Shown here piece by piece: positions 9,573-20,170 of a stretch of 64,000 nucleotides of DNA (the first letter of the stretch is position 1; every line of letters begins with the position of its first letter). A model generated the notes under the pieces. That model saw nothing but the letters and a program-made list of their open reading frames with translations. It did not search any database and had not been told where the DNA came from. The translations under genes were made by a program, and so were the position numbers. Source of the stretch: Prunus persica (Eukaryota; Streptophyta; Magnoliopsida; Rosales; Rosaceae); the NCBI RefSeq assembly GCF_000346465.2, contig NC_034013.1, forward strand, positions 17,109,624-17,173,623, in the 5' to 3' direction.

Positions 9573-11614
9573 TCAATCTACTACAGTCAGACTCTGACAC
9601 TCTTCGCCAGAGATGGCTATTTCCATGAAAAGTTCTGGGCAAATTTCCCCATCATGTTTGAAGAACATCTTCATCAAATTCTTGGAGAAGCCACTCAACA
9701 GTGCCACCCCTGGTTGTGTCTTAGACACTGGTGTAGAACTCGAGTGCCTCAGATTCCAAAACACAATCTGTGGCACTGCATTCTCGTACCCTTTCTCCTT
9801 AAACTTCCTCTATATTGCCTCATAATCAGTCTCCCAACTATTGCTCGAAGCCTGATCAAATTCCATGTCGCTGAACACGAATGTCCTCTTGATCATATGC
9901 TCTGGCTTCAAATTCCCATTCACGGCTACTTGGAAAATCAGTGTTCATGCCCCACTCCATCCTCCTCACAAACTTGCACTTGGAACTAAGATCATCCCCT
10001 TTTATCAAATGCAGCTGAGGGTTTTGACTGAAAGTGATAACCTTTCCCTCCCATGGCTCTTCACTCAGTTCGGACACCAACAATCCCAAAGCCACGGACA
10101 CCTCCATTGGGGTTCCTCCCATGCTTGCCGAGACATCACATACAGCCAAGCAGTTGTTCATATTGCCTTGCTTTAGCATGTCATCCACCATTCTCTTCCA
10201 CTGAAGCTCAGCCACTTGAACATCAACATCACCATTTTCGTTGGGTTCAGATTTAAAAGAATAATGATCGTAGAACCCAATATTCAGTTGGGCAATGATC
10301 TCATGCGGAAGCAAAGCACCGGCGGCAATCTTGGACTTGCCGGCTTTGACATCCTCCGAATACTTGCTAAACCTCTCTTTGTCGTGCTCCAAAAACTTTT
10401 CCTTGTAAAGCTTCATGGCCACAGAGGCCACTTTGTTGTACGGAATGGAACCCCACTGCTTGGTAGTCATATACACCTCGGGTAACTCCATGGCTTTCCT
10501 CAACGGCACCAAAACCTCCTTCTTCAACCTGTCCCGAACTCTGTAGGCGTAATGTTCATCCTCAATGCCTTCATACTCTGGGCACAATTCCCGCGGAAAA
10601 ACCTTCCTTGCAATGCTTTCGCAGAGCAAAGTGGCACGGTCGAAGGAGGAGTAGATGGAAGGACACCACTTGGCCGCCAGCGTAATGTAGTTATTCCTCT
10701 TCAAACATTCCATATCCGACTTCAAGCACTCCGCAAAGAGATCCGAAATCTGGTCGTGTAAGAATTGATAATCCGAGTCACTCCAGTACCTGTTAAGGGC
10801 CTTGGTGGCCAATCTTCTCTGTCCTCAAGGCACTGGCCTTTTCCTTTTCCAATTTGTCCCTCTCCAATGACTTGTTGATCCGAACCTCTCTAGACTCCTC
10901 CTTAACCCTTTTCGCTTTAGATTTCGACTTGTCCCTCCTGGTTCCATCTGTCCTCATAATCCTCCCCCTCTTCCCACTGCCTTTTATCCGTTGCCACTCG
11001 GCCTTTTCCTTCTCCCTCACGTCCTGGCCTTGTAGAACCCGGTACAGAATCTCGGGCAGGTCTCTAAAGCACCCGAATTGGGCAAAGGAGGCGAGGTTGC
11101 AGGCTAGGGTTTTGGGGTGGTTCCGGTGGAGCCAAAACGCCGCCGTGTAAAAGCCTTCCTTGTCGGACTTTCCAAAACCACGCACCCCACGGAGGTTGCA
11201 GATGAGCTTGAGGGTGGTCAGGGAATCGTGGGCCCAAGCCAGGGGAAGCTGTTGGTCGAGGTAGGAAGGCGGAGTGTCTGGGACGACGTGGAAGAAGAAA
11301 TCAAGGCAGGGGTTCCGGGAGGAGAGGTAGGTGGGTGAATTGTTCTCAGTCATTCCCATTGGAAGTTATGACCTCATCTTTGTGAATGTGTCGTTGAAAT
11401 TGGCAACCATGTGGTCCACGAAGGGGTCGCTGGGTTTGGGTTGGGTACATTGCGGCTGTGCTGGTTTGGGTTGGGTACATTGGGGCTGTGCTGGGTTGGG
11501 TCTGAGTTCTGGAGGACCAAGAAGAAGGGTTGCAATTGCAGGAGGCAGTCCTCTTGTGAGTTTTGAAACGGCGGCTTGGGTTTGTGTTTCTCTGATAACT
11601 GAGAGGATTCGCAT
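9573..11614 (-). pseudogene. DUF2828/vWA-like protein, copy C (multiply broken)
   Basis: Collinear with copy B but broken at four points. There is an in-frame TAA at 11366-11368 just before PMGM-TEN; a frameshift near 10800 joins ASALRTEK to ATKALNRYWSD in another frame; a short deletion with frameshift near 9935 removes the QKVFDLL segment; and a TAG replaces a conserved Gln codon near 9814 after WETDYEAI. The metal-site motif DVSASM is still readable. The N-terminus MRILSVIRE differs from copies A and B and is shared with remnant D, so C and D form a sister pair. A short N-terminal product (82 aa) or the 318-aa middle frame could be made, but neither covers a full domain set. Confidence 0.9.
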
Positions 11615-11639
11615 CGTTTCACTATCAGTTTCATCAAAG

Positions 11640-12146
11640 GGATTGACTTGAGATTTATTGGAGCAGCTTACTTGGCGTCCAAGATATATATTGACTTGTG
11701 CTTTCCAAAGTCAACTTAACAGCCAATAATATCCTTTAGGATATGCACGCACCTAATTAAATTTTCAATTATATCGTTAACAATTTTGGCGGAGATGGGG
11801 ATTTTATCAAGATCTTGGACCATTTGAAAAAATATTTCAAGAGCCAATACTAATAAGGAAAATGTTACTAAAGTTCAAGAGACGGGATTCGAAATGAAAA
11901 TATGAAATGTACTGCTCTAGGTTTGTCATCGTTTTTACAGAACATGAAAGCTCATAATTTATGTTTGTTCTTCTCAGTGAGAATGCTAAATAACACCAAA
12001 ATGGAAAAGTAATGAAAATTAACTTGAAGGGCAAGCTAACACTTATATTATTACTCATTATTTGTCTTTACATTTGATTTTTCTTTTCAAGGGGATTAGT
12101 TAAAAGGAAACAAACAATCTTCAAACAGATGATCATCTCTATCAAT
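11640..12146. other. Intergenic between DUF2828 copies C and D
   Basis: AT-rich sequence with no coding signal that I trust; the first part is the likely former promoter of copy C. Confidence 0.45.
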
Positions 12147-12539
12147 CTACTGCACTCAGACTCTGATACTTGAGGGTTGCAGATGAGCTTGAGGGTGGTT
12201 AGGGAGGGGAAGCTGTTGGTTGACGTAGGAAGGCAAGAGTGTCTGGGACGACATGGAAGAAGAAATCAAGGCAGGGGTTGCCGGAGGAGAGCTAGGTGGG
12301 TGAATTGTTCTCTGTTCTTCCCATTGGGAGTGACTTGAGTGTGCTGCTGCTGCTGGGTTTTGTAAGTTGGTGGGGACGACGACTCTGATCTCTGAAGGAC
12401 CAAGAAGAAGAGTTGGACTTGGCGGAGGAGAGGCTCTTGTGAGTTGAGAAAAGGGGGCTTGGGATTGTTTTGCTCTGATAACTGACAGGATTCCCATCTT
12501 CACTTTCACTTTCACTTTAATCAAAGGGAAAACGTACAT
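12147..12539 (-). pseudogene. DUF2828 remnant D (ends fused by internal deletion)
   Basis: The 5' part starts like copy C (MGILSVIRA, then LLLGPSEIR) and follows it, with frameshifts, to about the LKLICNL region. At about 12169-12171 the sequence jumps directly to the extreme 3' end of the gene (CTCAGACTCTGATACT, the sequence that ends copies A and C). Some 550 codons are therefore missing in one internal deletion. It is not expected to make a functional protein. Confidence 0.85.
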
Positions 12540-12643
12540 TATATACCCTAAAACCGATTATTTTAGGATATCAATTTGAGATCAATTTTGGGATCGCCTT
12601 ACTTGCGCTCCAGGATATATATATTATTTTATTTTATTTAGGA

Positions 12644-12930
12644 CTAGTCTCTTTGCACGCGCTTCCGCGCATGCGAGAGGTTTTTTTTAAAAAAAAATTA
12701 AATTTATTTTAGAATTAAAAAAGATAATGGATATTTGTGTTCCATAAAAATAGGACCCATTATCTAAATTTTCTTTTAATTTTAATTTTTTTAATACGAA
12801 TAATTGTGAATTTACCATATTATCCTTATTTAATTAATAATTTCAATTCTTAATATTTGCATTAACCAAGGGCATTTTCTGGTATTTTGAATGTTTCACC
12901 ATTCTCTGCCTTTTGCTTTATATATATAGA
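12644..12930 (-). mobile_element. Small non-autonomous Helitron candidate
   Basis: Read on the minus strand, the 287-bp element begins TCTATATATATAAAGC and ends in CTAG. A GC-rich hairpin (GCATGCGC-GGAA-GCGCGTGC, one G-T pair) sits about 10 bases before that end. The base before the TC is A and the base after CTAG is T, as expected for insertion between A and T. The inside is AT-rich with no coding potential. These three hallmarks (5' TC, 3' hairpin plus CTRR, A/T target) support a Helitron, but the short length leaves room for coincidence. Confidence 0.65.
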
Positions 12931-13587
12931 TTATACAGGTACTAAAGTTCAAGAGACAAACTTTAAAGTGAAAATATATAAGAATAATTTTATTATTGTA
13001 TGGTATTCTTTAAACTTTGTAGCATTATCGTTTTGTATTTCAGTAACAAGGAAATATTCAAATTCAAAAAACTTTTTTATTTTACATAATTTGAAGTCAA
13101 ATAAACTTATTTATCTTTTGAAAATTAGCAAAAACCAACGTTAAATTTGCAAATTATTAATTTACATAATTGTGGCCTTTTCTTTTGGCGAACTATCAAG
13201 TTAACCGCTATTTGTTTATTTAGCACAAAACGGTCTTCCTTGTTTTGCTTACATGGATTAATCAATATCATATAAGCAAAATAATAGGTCAACTGAGCCC
13301 TCCTTAACTTTAGAGTTTAACGAATGAATAGGCAAATGACGCAACAATTTGTAACTTTAAATTTAAATGTGACATTTGCCCATTTTTGAAATATATGAGC
13401 CAAAGCTATTACAAGTTACAAACCATTCGTGTTGTGTGTTATCGCCCTCACAATATAGGAGAGATCCTTAAAAATTAAAAAAAAAAAATTCTTATTTGGG
13501 CTTAAAATGATCAGTATGAAAAATTAGTGAATATAAATTTGAAGTCAAGTTCGACAACATTACAAATCAAGTAATACCGCGACTGAT

Positions 13588-13621
<34 letters not shown>

Positions 13622-13758
13622 AAGTAAACTTCACTTGCAGGTCGCGTCTGAGAAACTAATTAAACCAGAAAAACTCATGAACTGAAATAAATCAAATTAC
13701 ACTCTTGATTGATCGTAGAATGAAGAACAAAAGAACCAACACCGGAAGCAGGAAGTGT
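12931..13758. other. Intergenic AT-rich region
   Basis: No gene seen. The last part is the probable 3' untranslated region of the PLAC8 gene that ends at 13759. Confidence 0.5.
13593..13622. repeat. TA dinucleotide microsatellite
   Basis: About 14 consecutive TA units. Confidence 0.9.
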
Positions 13759-14679
13759 CTAACGAGACATGCCTGGCGTGATGTACGGAGGTGCAGGGTT
13801 TCCAGCTTGACCTTGGTTCATTTTCTGAGCATTGGCGATCCAACCTGCATTGAATTTTCATATCAAATAACCATAATTAATTAATTAATTAATTAAGGCT
13901 ATGAATTTTGTTAATTAATTATGTAGACTACCTATGGAGGGGTCTTGTCCACGGTTCTTGAGCTCCCGGTACTCTTGACAAATAGCACATGTGGGAAGCA
14001 AACAATGGACACAGCAGTCTACACATGGATCTTCCGGCAATGAATATAGGCCTCTCAGTTTGGATCGATAGGGGAACGAGAACAAACAAGAACACCCCAC
14101 ATAGGAAAGAGCATGATAGATTAAACCCGCAAAAGCACAAGCTGCATGCAATATTATCAATATTTTTTTTTAATTAAGTGGTGCCATTGCCATGCATCAA
14201 TAATTTATATTAATATTTGATTAATTAGCATGATTGATCCAATTCATGTATGTTCTTAATTTGTAACTGCACCAAGGAAGTAAAAGGTTGGCAAGTTATT
14301 GACTTACACGTTGTTCCTTTATCAATGATCTCAGCATTTTGGCCAAAGGTTACACAGGGACAGCAGCAGGTCATCAAACCTAATAGAAAAGATTGGTTAG
14401 CAAAGATTGTTAATTTACCAGTTCATTATATTTATAATAGAAAAGGTTAGTTAATTACAAGGACTTACAATTGGAAGGATCTTCAAAGCAACCACATAGA
14501 CCTGTCGTCCATTGAGGCGTCCCCTGTTGATAGCCATATGCTGCTGCTGCGTGTGGAGGTGCCGCCTGTTGTTGATAACCACCGTATGCTGCTGCTGCTG
14601 GTGCCGCCTGTGGCTGATAACCGCCGTATGCTGCTGCTTGTGGAGCTTGTTTAGGATCACTATTGTTATTAGGATGCAT
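13759..14679 (-). CDS. PLAC8 / cell number regulator-like protein
   Basis: Four exons: 14469-14679, 14308-14379, 13932-14141 and 13759-13844, totalling 579 bp (192 aa). Splice sites are canonical and the frame is continuous. The N-terminus has Ala/Tyr/Gly/Gln-rich repeats (AAYGGYQ three times). The PLAC8 core follows: GLCGCFEDPSN, the cysteine signature CLMTCCCPC, VTFGQNAEIIDKGTT, a hydrophobic segment (GLIYHALSYVGC) and the closing CQEYRELKNRGQDPSIGW. PLAC8 proteins of plants (CNR/FW2.2 and PCR groups) are small membrane proteins linked to organ size or to cadmium and zinc efflux. This copy keeps all signature cysteines, so either role is possible. It is transcribed divergently from the next family member. 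Confidence 0.9.
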
Positions 14680-15791
14680 TTTGGTCTTATTAATGCTCAA
14701 ACTAAAGTAACAGAAGGTCCAAGTGAAATTAATTGAGAGAGCTGCTAGCTGCAACGCCTTATATGAAGGACACTAGCTATAAGTTTGCTTTGATTTGTTG
14801 CAGCTAAGGGTTCAGTAGTAGTACTTAAATAGAAAATGATTCAAGGTAGCAGCTACCTCTGCAGGCTGACTTGACTGACTGCGAGATGTTTGTGATTAAC
14901 GTTAGTGATTGGACAGCGTAACACAGATGATTTTCTTAGTTCAATGATTAAGCAAGTTCATACAAGTAGCTGACTAATATTATTGACCTTTTCAAAATAC
15001 AAACCTGGCATGGATTAAAATTTTTCCATCCCCTGTTTGAAGGGCAGAGCAGAGGTAGGTGTTTTGCTTTCTTCTTGGGGAATTAAGGAACTAAGAAGGA
15101 AATTGACTGGTTAATCAAAACAAAAGCCTCCTTGTTTCTTTTCCCTTTTTTTCAGAAGATCAAATGTAAACATATCAAGTGGCCAATTTAACAAAGTCAA
15201 ACTAAGCTCCATCCTCCTTCCATTGACTTTGATTAGGATGTGTTTCCTGTTGAAGAGGGCCATGTGATGAAGTACATTGTCTCTGCCACTAGTTTGCAGG
15301 CAGGCACACATGGCGCTAGCTGCCAGCATTTTTGCTGGTTTTGCAAAGAATCTAATGACATTCTGGTCAAAGTAAACTCTCCCGCAATTCCATGAGAACA
15401 TTATTGTCTACCATACAGACAGGGATCACCACGACTTTCCTAAATCCCCCAAATTAATATCTAAGTCAAACAATTCCGCATTTGTTCCATCCCTCTTTCG
15501 CACGAACTTTTTTTTTTCTTTCTTTTTTGTTGTAAGTGAATTACGGTTCCATAGTTTGTATATACAGCTGTGTGTGTTTGACTTCAATATATCCAGACAG
15601 AACTCCCACTAGTGGATTTTGTTAATTATTGCTTGCTCAATTGTTTGCACAACAGATTCTTTTATTATAGTTGGTGGCATGTATGACATATATATTGTGT
15701 AGCATTGCACTATGATGTTTTCATCCACAGCTCTCTATCTCTCTCCATTTCTGTGAGATCAATCAACAAAGTTAGAGTGGTACATAGGCTA
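14680..15791. other. Shared upstream region of two divergent PLAC8 genes
   Basis: Carries both 5' flanks. A 96-codon minus frame at 15111-15401 shows no family resemblance and I do not count it as a gene. A (T)n tract lies near 15510-15528. Confidence 0.5.
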
Positions 15792-17477
15792 ATGGGAGAC
15801 CAAGAAGCAGAATACCAGGGTGATGTTCATGACCAACCTCAAATGGAGGCGGAGGAGGTGGAGTTACAAGATCAACAATTTGAGTATCAACAAGTGCCTG
15901 ACACTGGCGACGGTGTTCCTCCATTGAACTATGATGACCAAAACCAACATGATCAATACCAACAACCACAGCCACAGCCACCCAATCAAAATGATTATGA
16001 CCCCCAACCGCAACCACAACCACAAGTCGTCTTTCAGCAGACACAACAGCCATCTCAGCCTCAGCCAATGCAGTTCCCACCACTAGGTCCTCCACAACCA
16101 AACCCTTATCAGACTCAACCACAGCAATTCCCTCCTCAAAGCCCTCAGCAGTTTCCTCCTCAGAGGCCACAGCAGTTTCCTCCTCAAAGTCCACAACAAT
16201 TTCCTCCTCAAAGTCCAATACAGTTTCCTCCTCAAAGGCCACAGCAGCTCCCTCCTCAAAACCCACAGCAGTTCCCTCCTCAGAGCCCACAGCAGTTTCC
16301 TCCTCAAAGTCCAAAGCAATTTCCTCCTCAAAGGCCACAGCAGTACCCACCACAAAGCCCGCAATTTCAAGCTCAACAACAACAACAGCAGCAGCAGCAG
16401 CAGGGCTATCAGCAGCCTCAAATGACCCCCCAGCCTGGGGCTGCTGCACAGTTCCCACCCCAGAATGTGCAATCCCATCCCAATCCCATGTATGGAAATG
16501 GGGCCAACCAGCCTGGGGCCTACCCACCACAAGCACCCCAACAATCTCCAGCAAAATTTCCTCCTGCAAGTCCAAGTACACCTCATCAGGTTCATTACCA
16601 GCAGCAGCAGCCGCTACCAGCACAAGCAGGGTACATTAATGTTAATGCAGGCAATACCAATGCCATGCCTGATAATAATTATGCTGCTCAAGGGGTTCCA
16701 GTGCAGCAGCCTCATTACCAGCCGGGACCTCTTAATCATATCAACCTGCAGAATGTTGGCACTGAGGGCTGGAGTTCTGAGTTATTTGATTGCATGGATG
16801 ATCCAATGAATGGTACGTCTACATTTCGTCGTATACATGGAATTATATATCAATTAATCAATCTTAATCAAGTATGATGATAAGCGTACTATGACAATAT
16901 TTCAGCTCTCACAACGGCTTTCGTTCCATGCTTGACGTTCGGGCAGATAGCAGAGATTGTAGATAACGGCACTACCTGTAAGTCATCCAAAACATATATA
17001 TTTATCTTAGCTCATGTACAATGATCTACGCTTAATTAACTGCCCGAGTAATTACTGCAGCATGTGCCATCAGCGGATTGTTCTACGGGTTGATTGCAAG
17101 TTTCCTTGGGGTACCATTCATAATGTCATGCACTTATCGCACAAAGCTGCGGAGCATGTTTGGGCTGGTGGAGGCCCCTGCACCCGATTGGGTCACTCAT
17201 TTGTTTTGTGAACCCTGTGCTCTCTGCCAAGAATATAGGGAACTTCAGATCAGAGGGATAGATCCTTCCATAGGTACGTAACGTTATGTACAGTACGTGA
17301 TTTCATGTATGTACATTATATTATATAAAAATATAATATCCATCCTCCTTCCTTCTTCTATGCATCTTTGTAGGTTGGATAGGAAATTTGCAACGGAATC
17401 CCAACTTGCAGCAGCAGCTGCGAGCTAACATGATGGCGCCTCCACCACCCCAATATATGAATCATAATTGTCAATGA
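15792..17477 (+). CDS. PLAC8 protein with long Pro/Gln-rich N-terminus
   Basis: Four exons: 15792-16812, 16906-16977, 17061-17273 and 17374-17477, totalling 1410 bp (469 aa). The start is MGDQEAE; an upstream in-frame ATG at 15705 is less likely because the downstream gene begins similarly (MGRPEAQ). The first 310 or so residues are low-complexity, including ten 8-residue repeats of the type QQFPPQSP (16122-16361) and a polyGln run. The PLAC8 core follows, [14 protein letters not shown] to GIDPSIGW. In the signature region the usual CCxxxxCPC reads ALTTAFVPC, so the first cysteines are gone. Family members are normally 150-200 aa, so this one is more than twice the usual size. Intron positions and phases equal those of its two neighbours. 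Metal transport seems unlikely with the motif lost; this is inference. Confidence 0.88.
16122..16361 (+). repeat. 24-bp coding minisatellite (QQFPPQSP x10)
   Basis: Ten tandem 24-bp units without indels encode the motif QQFPP-Q-(S/R/N)-P. Variation is mostly at the first and seventh residues of the unit (I or K for Q, R or N for S). It lies in exon 1 of the PLAC8 gene. Confidence 0.95.
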
Positions 17478-18020
17478 CAAACAAATATGATACGATAATC
17501 GGTTTCATGAGAAATTGAAGCAAATTAATGTTTCTGATCTCATCATCTTTGTTATAAATCTCAACCGTTTGCAGACCTTTGCGTTTTCTGTCATCAAGGC
17601 CAGTATTTTCTTTTTCTATGTTATTATTTTCTTGTTTAGTGATATTGTGGATACTATGAATATGTATCGCTTTTCATTCTTGTAATATTGAACGAATTGT
17701 TGTTTTCATTCATTGACAAATAATCCGAGTATTTTTGTTTTGATGGAGTTTCGTTTATGGTGTATATATTCGTATAATGCCTAATGCTTATAAGATAATC
17801 TCACATATGTATATTTAGAGATTAAAGTCAATGCATCCTTTTTGTCAACCGTGTTGACAATGTGTGTATAGAATAGAATAGATGGTAGCAATAGTAGGGG
17901 TGAGAGGCTGTCCTTAGTTTTCTCGTTTGTATATAAAGACGCGATGACGTTGCCGTCCAATTGGTTTGATGCTCAAACCCCTCTTCTTCCCAGAGTGTGG
18001 GACTTCCTGGGGTGGATCTC
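17478..18020. other. Intergenic between tandem PLAC8 genes
   Basis: 3' flank of one gene and promoter of the next. In-frame codons upstream of 18021 include a GTG at 17997 but no ATG, which supports the start at 18021. Nothing else recognised. Confidence 0.5.
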
Positions 18021-19572
18021 ATGGGACGTCCTGAGGCACAAACTTGTGATGCTCAACCGCATCCTCTTGAACATCAACCAAACCAGGCGCCGTTCAAATT
18101 CGCAGTACATGCGCAACAACCCCAGCAGCAGCTGCCTGCAGAACAGCTTCCGCCTCCAAATAACCCCTCTACTGTTATAGAACCTAGTCCTGATCACGAG
18201 GCAGATGATGATCATCATGAACATCAAGCAATTGCAAACCATCATGATCAAACTCATGAACATCAAGCCATGCAGCCCCACTATAACCCTCTACAGCTTG
18301 CACCCCAAAACCCCTCCCACAGCGTTGGAACATCACGTCCTGATCATCATCAACAACCCCGGCCTTTACATCTTGCGGCACAATTGCCACCCACAAACCC
18401 CTATAACACCAATCTCATGTTACACCATTATCATTGGCCTCACCATAATTATAATGCGCCTGCACCACCAGCGGCATACCAAGTACACCCCCAACAACAA
18501 GCATTGATGCCAACTGGCCCAGCAGCACCACGCCCACATCCAACTCCAACTCCATATTATCCTCCTCTTCCTGTTCCTCTTCCTCTTCCTCATCATCATC
18601 ACCACGCTTCTTCTGATCCCGCAATTTATTATACTACACCACAAGTGCTTTTCCCTCCTCCGGCTGCTTACCAATTTGTTCCTCGTCACTCTGGACAACT
18701 GCAATATTATAGCAATCCTGTTGCTGCAGCTAGAAATCAGCTGCCGCCTCTACATTATAACCCTAATTATATTGCAGAAACAGGAATACCCGTCCAAAAT
18801 GTTCAATACCTACCAATGCTGCTGCCTCAGCCCGCTGGCATAGACGGTGCTTGGAAAACAGGGCTTTTTCAGTGCTTAGATGACCCCCCAAATGGTACTC
18901 TCAACCCACCATATGATGCTCAACTTTTTTATAACCCTAATTATATTGCACGATTCATGAAAAATACATATATTTGTTGTTTATATTTCAGCTATCATGA
19001 CGTTATTCTGCCCGTGCTGGACATTCGGTCAGGTTGCAGAGATTGTCAACAATGGTCAAACCTGTAAGTCGAGTTAAAACGTTTTCTGATTCCCATGAAT
19101 GATTTAATATTTGACTACTTTTATGTTCACAACATTGATCTAATAAGGGCTGGTGTCAATATACATTCAGCGTGCGCAGTCAATTCACTGATTTACATGC
19201 TGATTACGGTGTGCATCTTTGTGCCATGCTTGCTATCATGCACATATCGGAAAAAGCTAAGGAACAAGTTTGACCTACCTGAAAGCCCTGCTCCCGACTG
19301 CATCATTCACTTCTTATGTGAGTGGTGTGCTCTCTGCCAAGAACATAGGGAGCTCGAGCTCAGAGGCCTGGACCCTTCTTTAGGTACATACGAACACTCC
19401 CTTTCGCAATATGATGTCGTGATTTGCATATGTATGATGGCTTATGGTGTTTTATATGACATCTTTGTGTGTTGTAGGATGGGTGGGAAACATGGAGCAT
19501 ATGCAGAGGTTGCAGCAAAAGCGGCAAGCTGCCATGGCTCCCCCAGCGACCCAAAGAATGACTGGATATTAA
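18021..19572 (+). CDS. PLAC8 protein with long Pro/His-rich N-terminus
   Basis: Four exons: 18021-18894, 18992-19063, 19171-19383 and 19478-19572, totalling 1254 bp (417 aa). About 280 residues of His/Pro/Gln-rich low-complexity sequence (words such as [15 protein letters not shown] and [12 protein letters not shown]) precede the PLAC8 core, [15 protein letters not shown] to GLDPSLGW. The signature reads AIMTLFCPC, keeping only the CPC half of CCxxxxCPC. Exon lengths of the second and third exons (72 and 213 bp) equal those of the upstream neighbour, so the two are a tandem pair that diverged mainly in the N-terminus. His-rich clusters could bind metal ions; that is speculation. The protein is probably membrane-anchored through the segment [16 protein letters not shown]. 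Confidence 0.87.
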
Positions 19573-20170
19573 ACAAAACCAAATGTTTGTGATATTGGCT
19601 CCTACTTCCCATCAAAACTAAGCATCGACTTGGTATTTTGTTGGTTTGATATGCTTTATGTTGTGGGATGCTTTTTTATCTTGTATTTTTGGTTATGAGG
19701 GGTGGTGAAGAGGGATGGATCATCAATGTATAAACCGATTGATGTGAATGAGAACATTTTGTGATTTTGAATCAAACAGATAGTCCAGCTACAAGTCCTC
19801 CCTTCCGATCTCTAGTACATTGGCGTGACATCCGAATTTGGGGCCAGGAAGTATGAACTATTTCTGGCTCCAAACACGAACTTATCAAATACCTCATCTG
19901 ATTAATGTTTATCTTTTCACTTAACAGAGATCCAATTCTCTAATACCAAACTAAGCAAACCCAAAAACGCACAACATGGATCAAGAAATTACACAAATGG
20001 GGCAACAATAAACCAACCCCTCTTCTCTTCGTATTGTATTTAGCTTCAACACGCCAATTTTACAACTCAAAACGAATGTAGGTAGGTACAACTTGTAAAA
20101 TATATTGGCAAAAAGAAAAGAAAATTGATGTGACATTTACTCTGCATAAATACACAAACGCACCAGGAAC
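19573..20170. other. Intergenic between convergent PLAC8 and SCD1 genes
   Basis: Both genes end here, so it holds two 3' untranslated regions. Nothing else seen. Confidence 0.5.

Noticed and set aside
15111..15401. 96-codon minus frame upstream of the PLAC8 pair
   Set aside because: No family resemblance, lies in the shared promoter region, and reads as random sequence.
15772..16623. 283-codon minus-strand open frame
   Set aside because: It is the antisense shadow of the Pro/Gln-rich repeat exon of the PLAC8 gene; the translation is repeat-driven Glu/Val runs.
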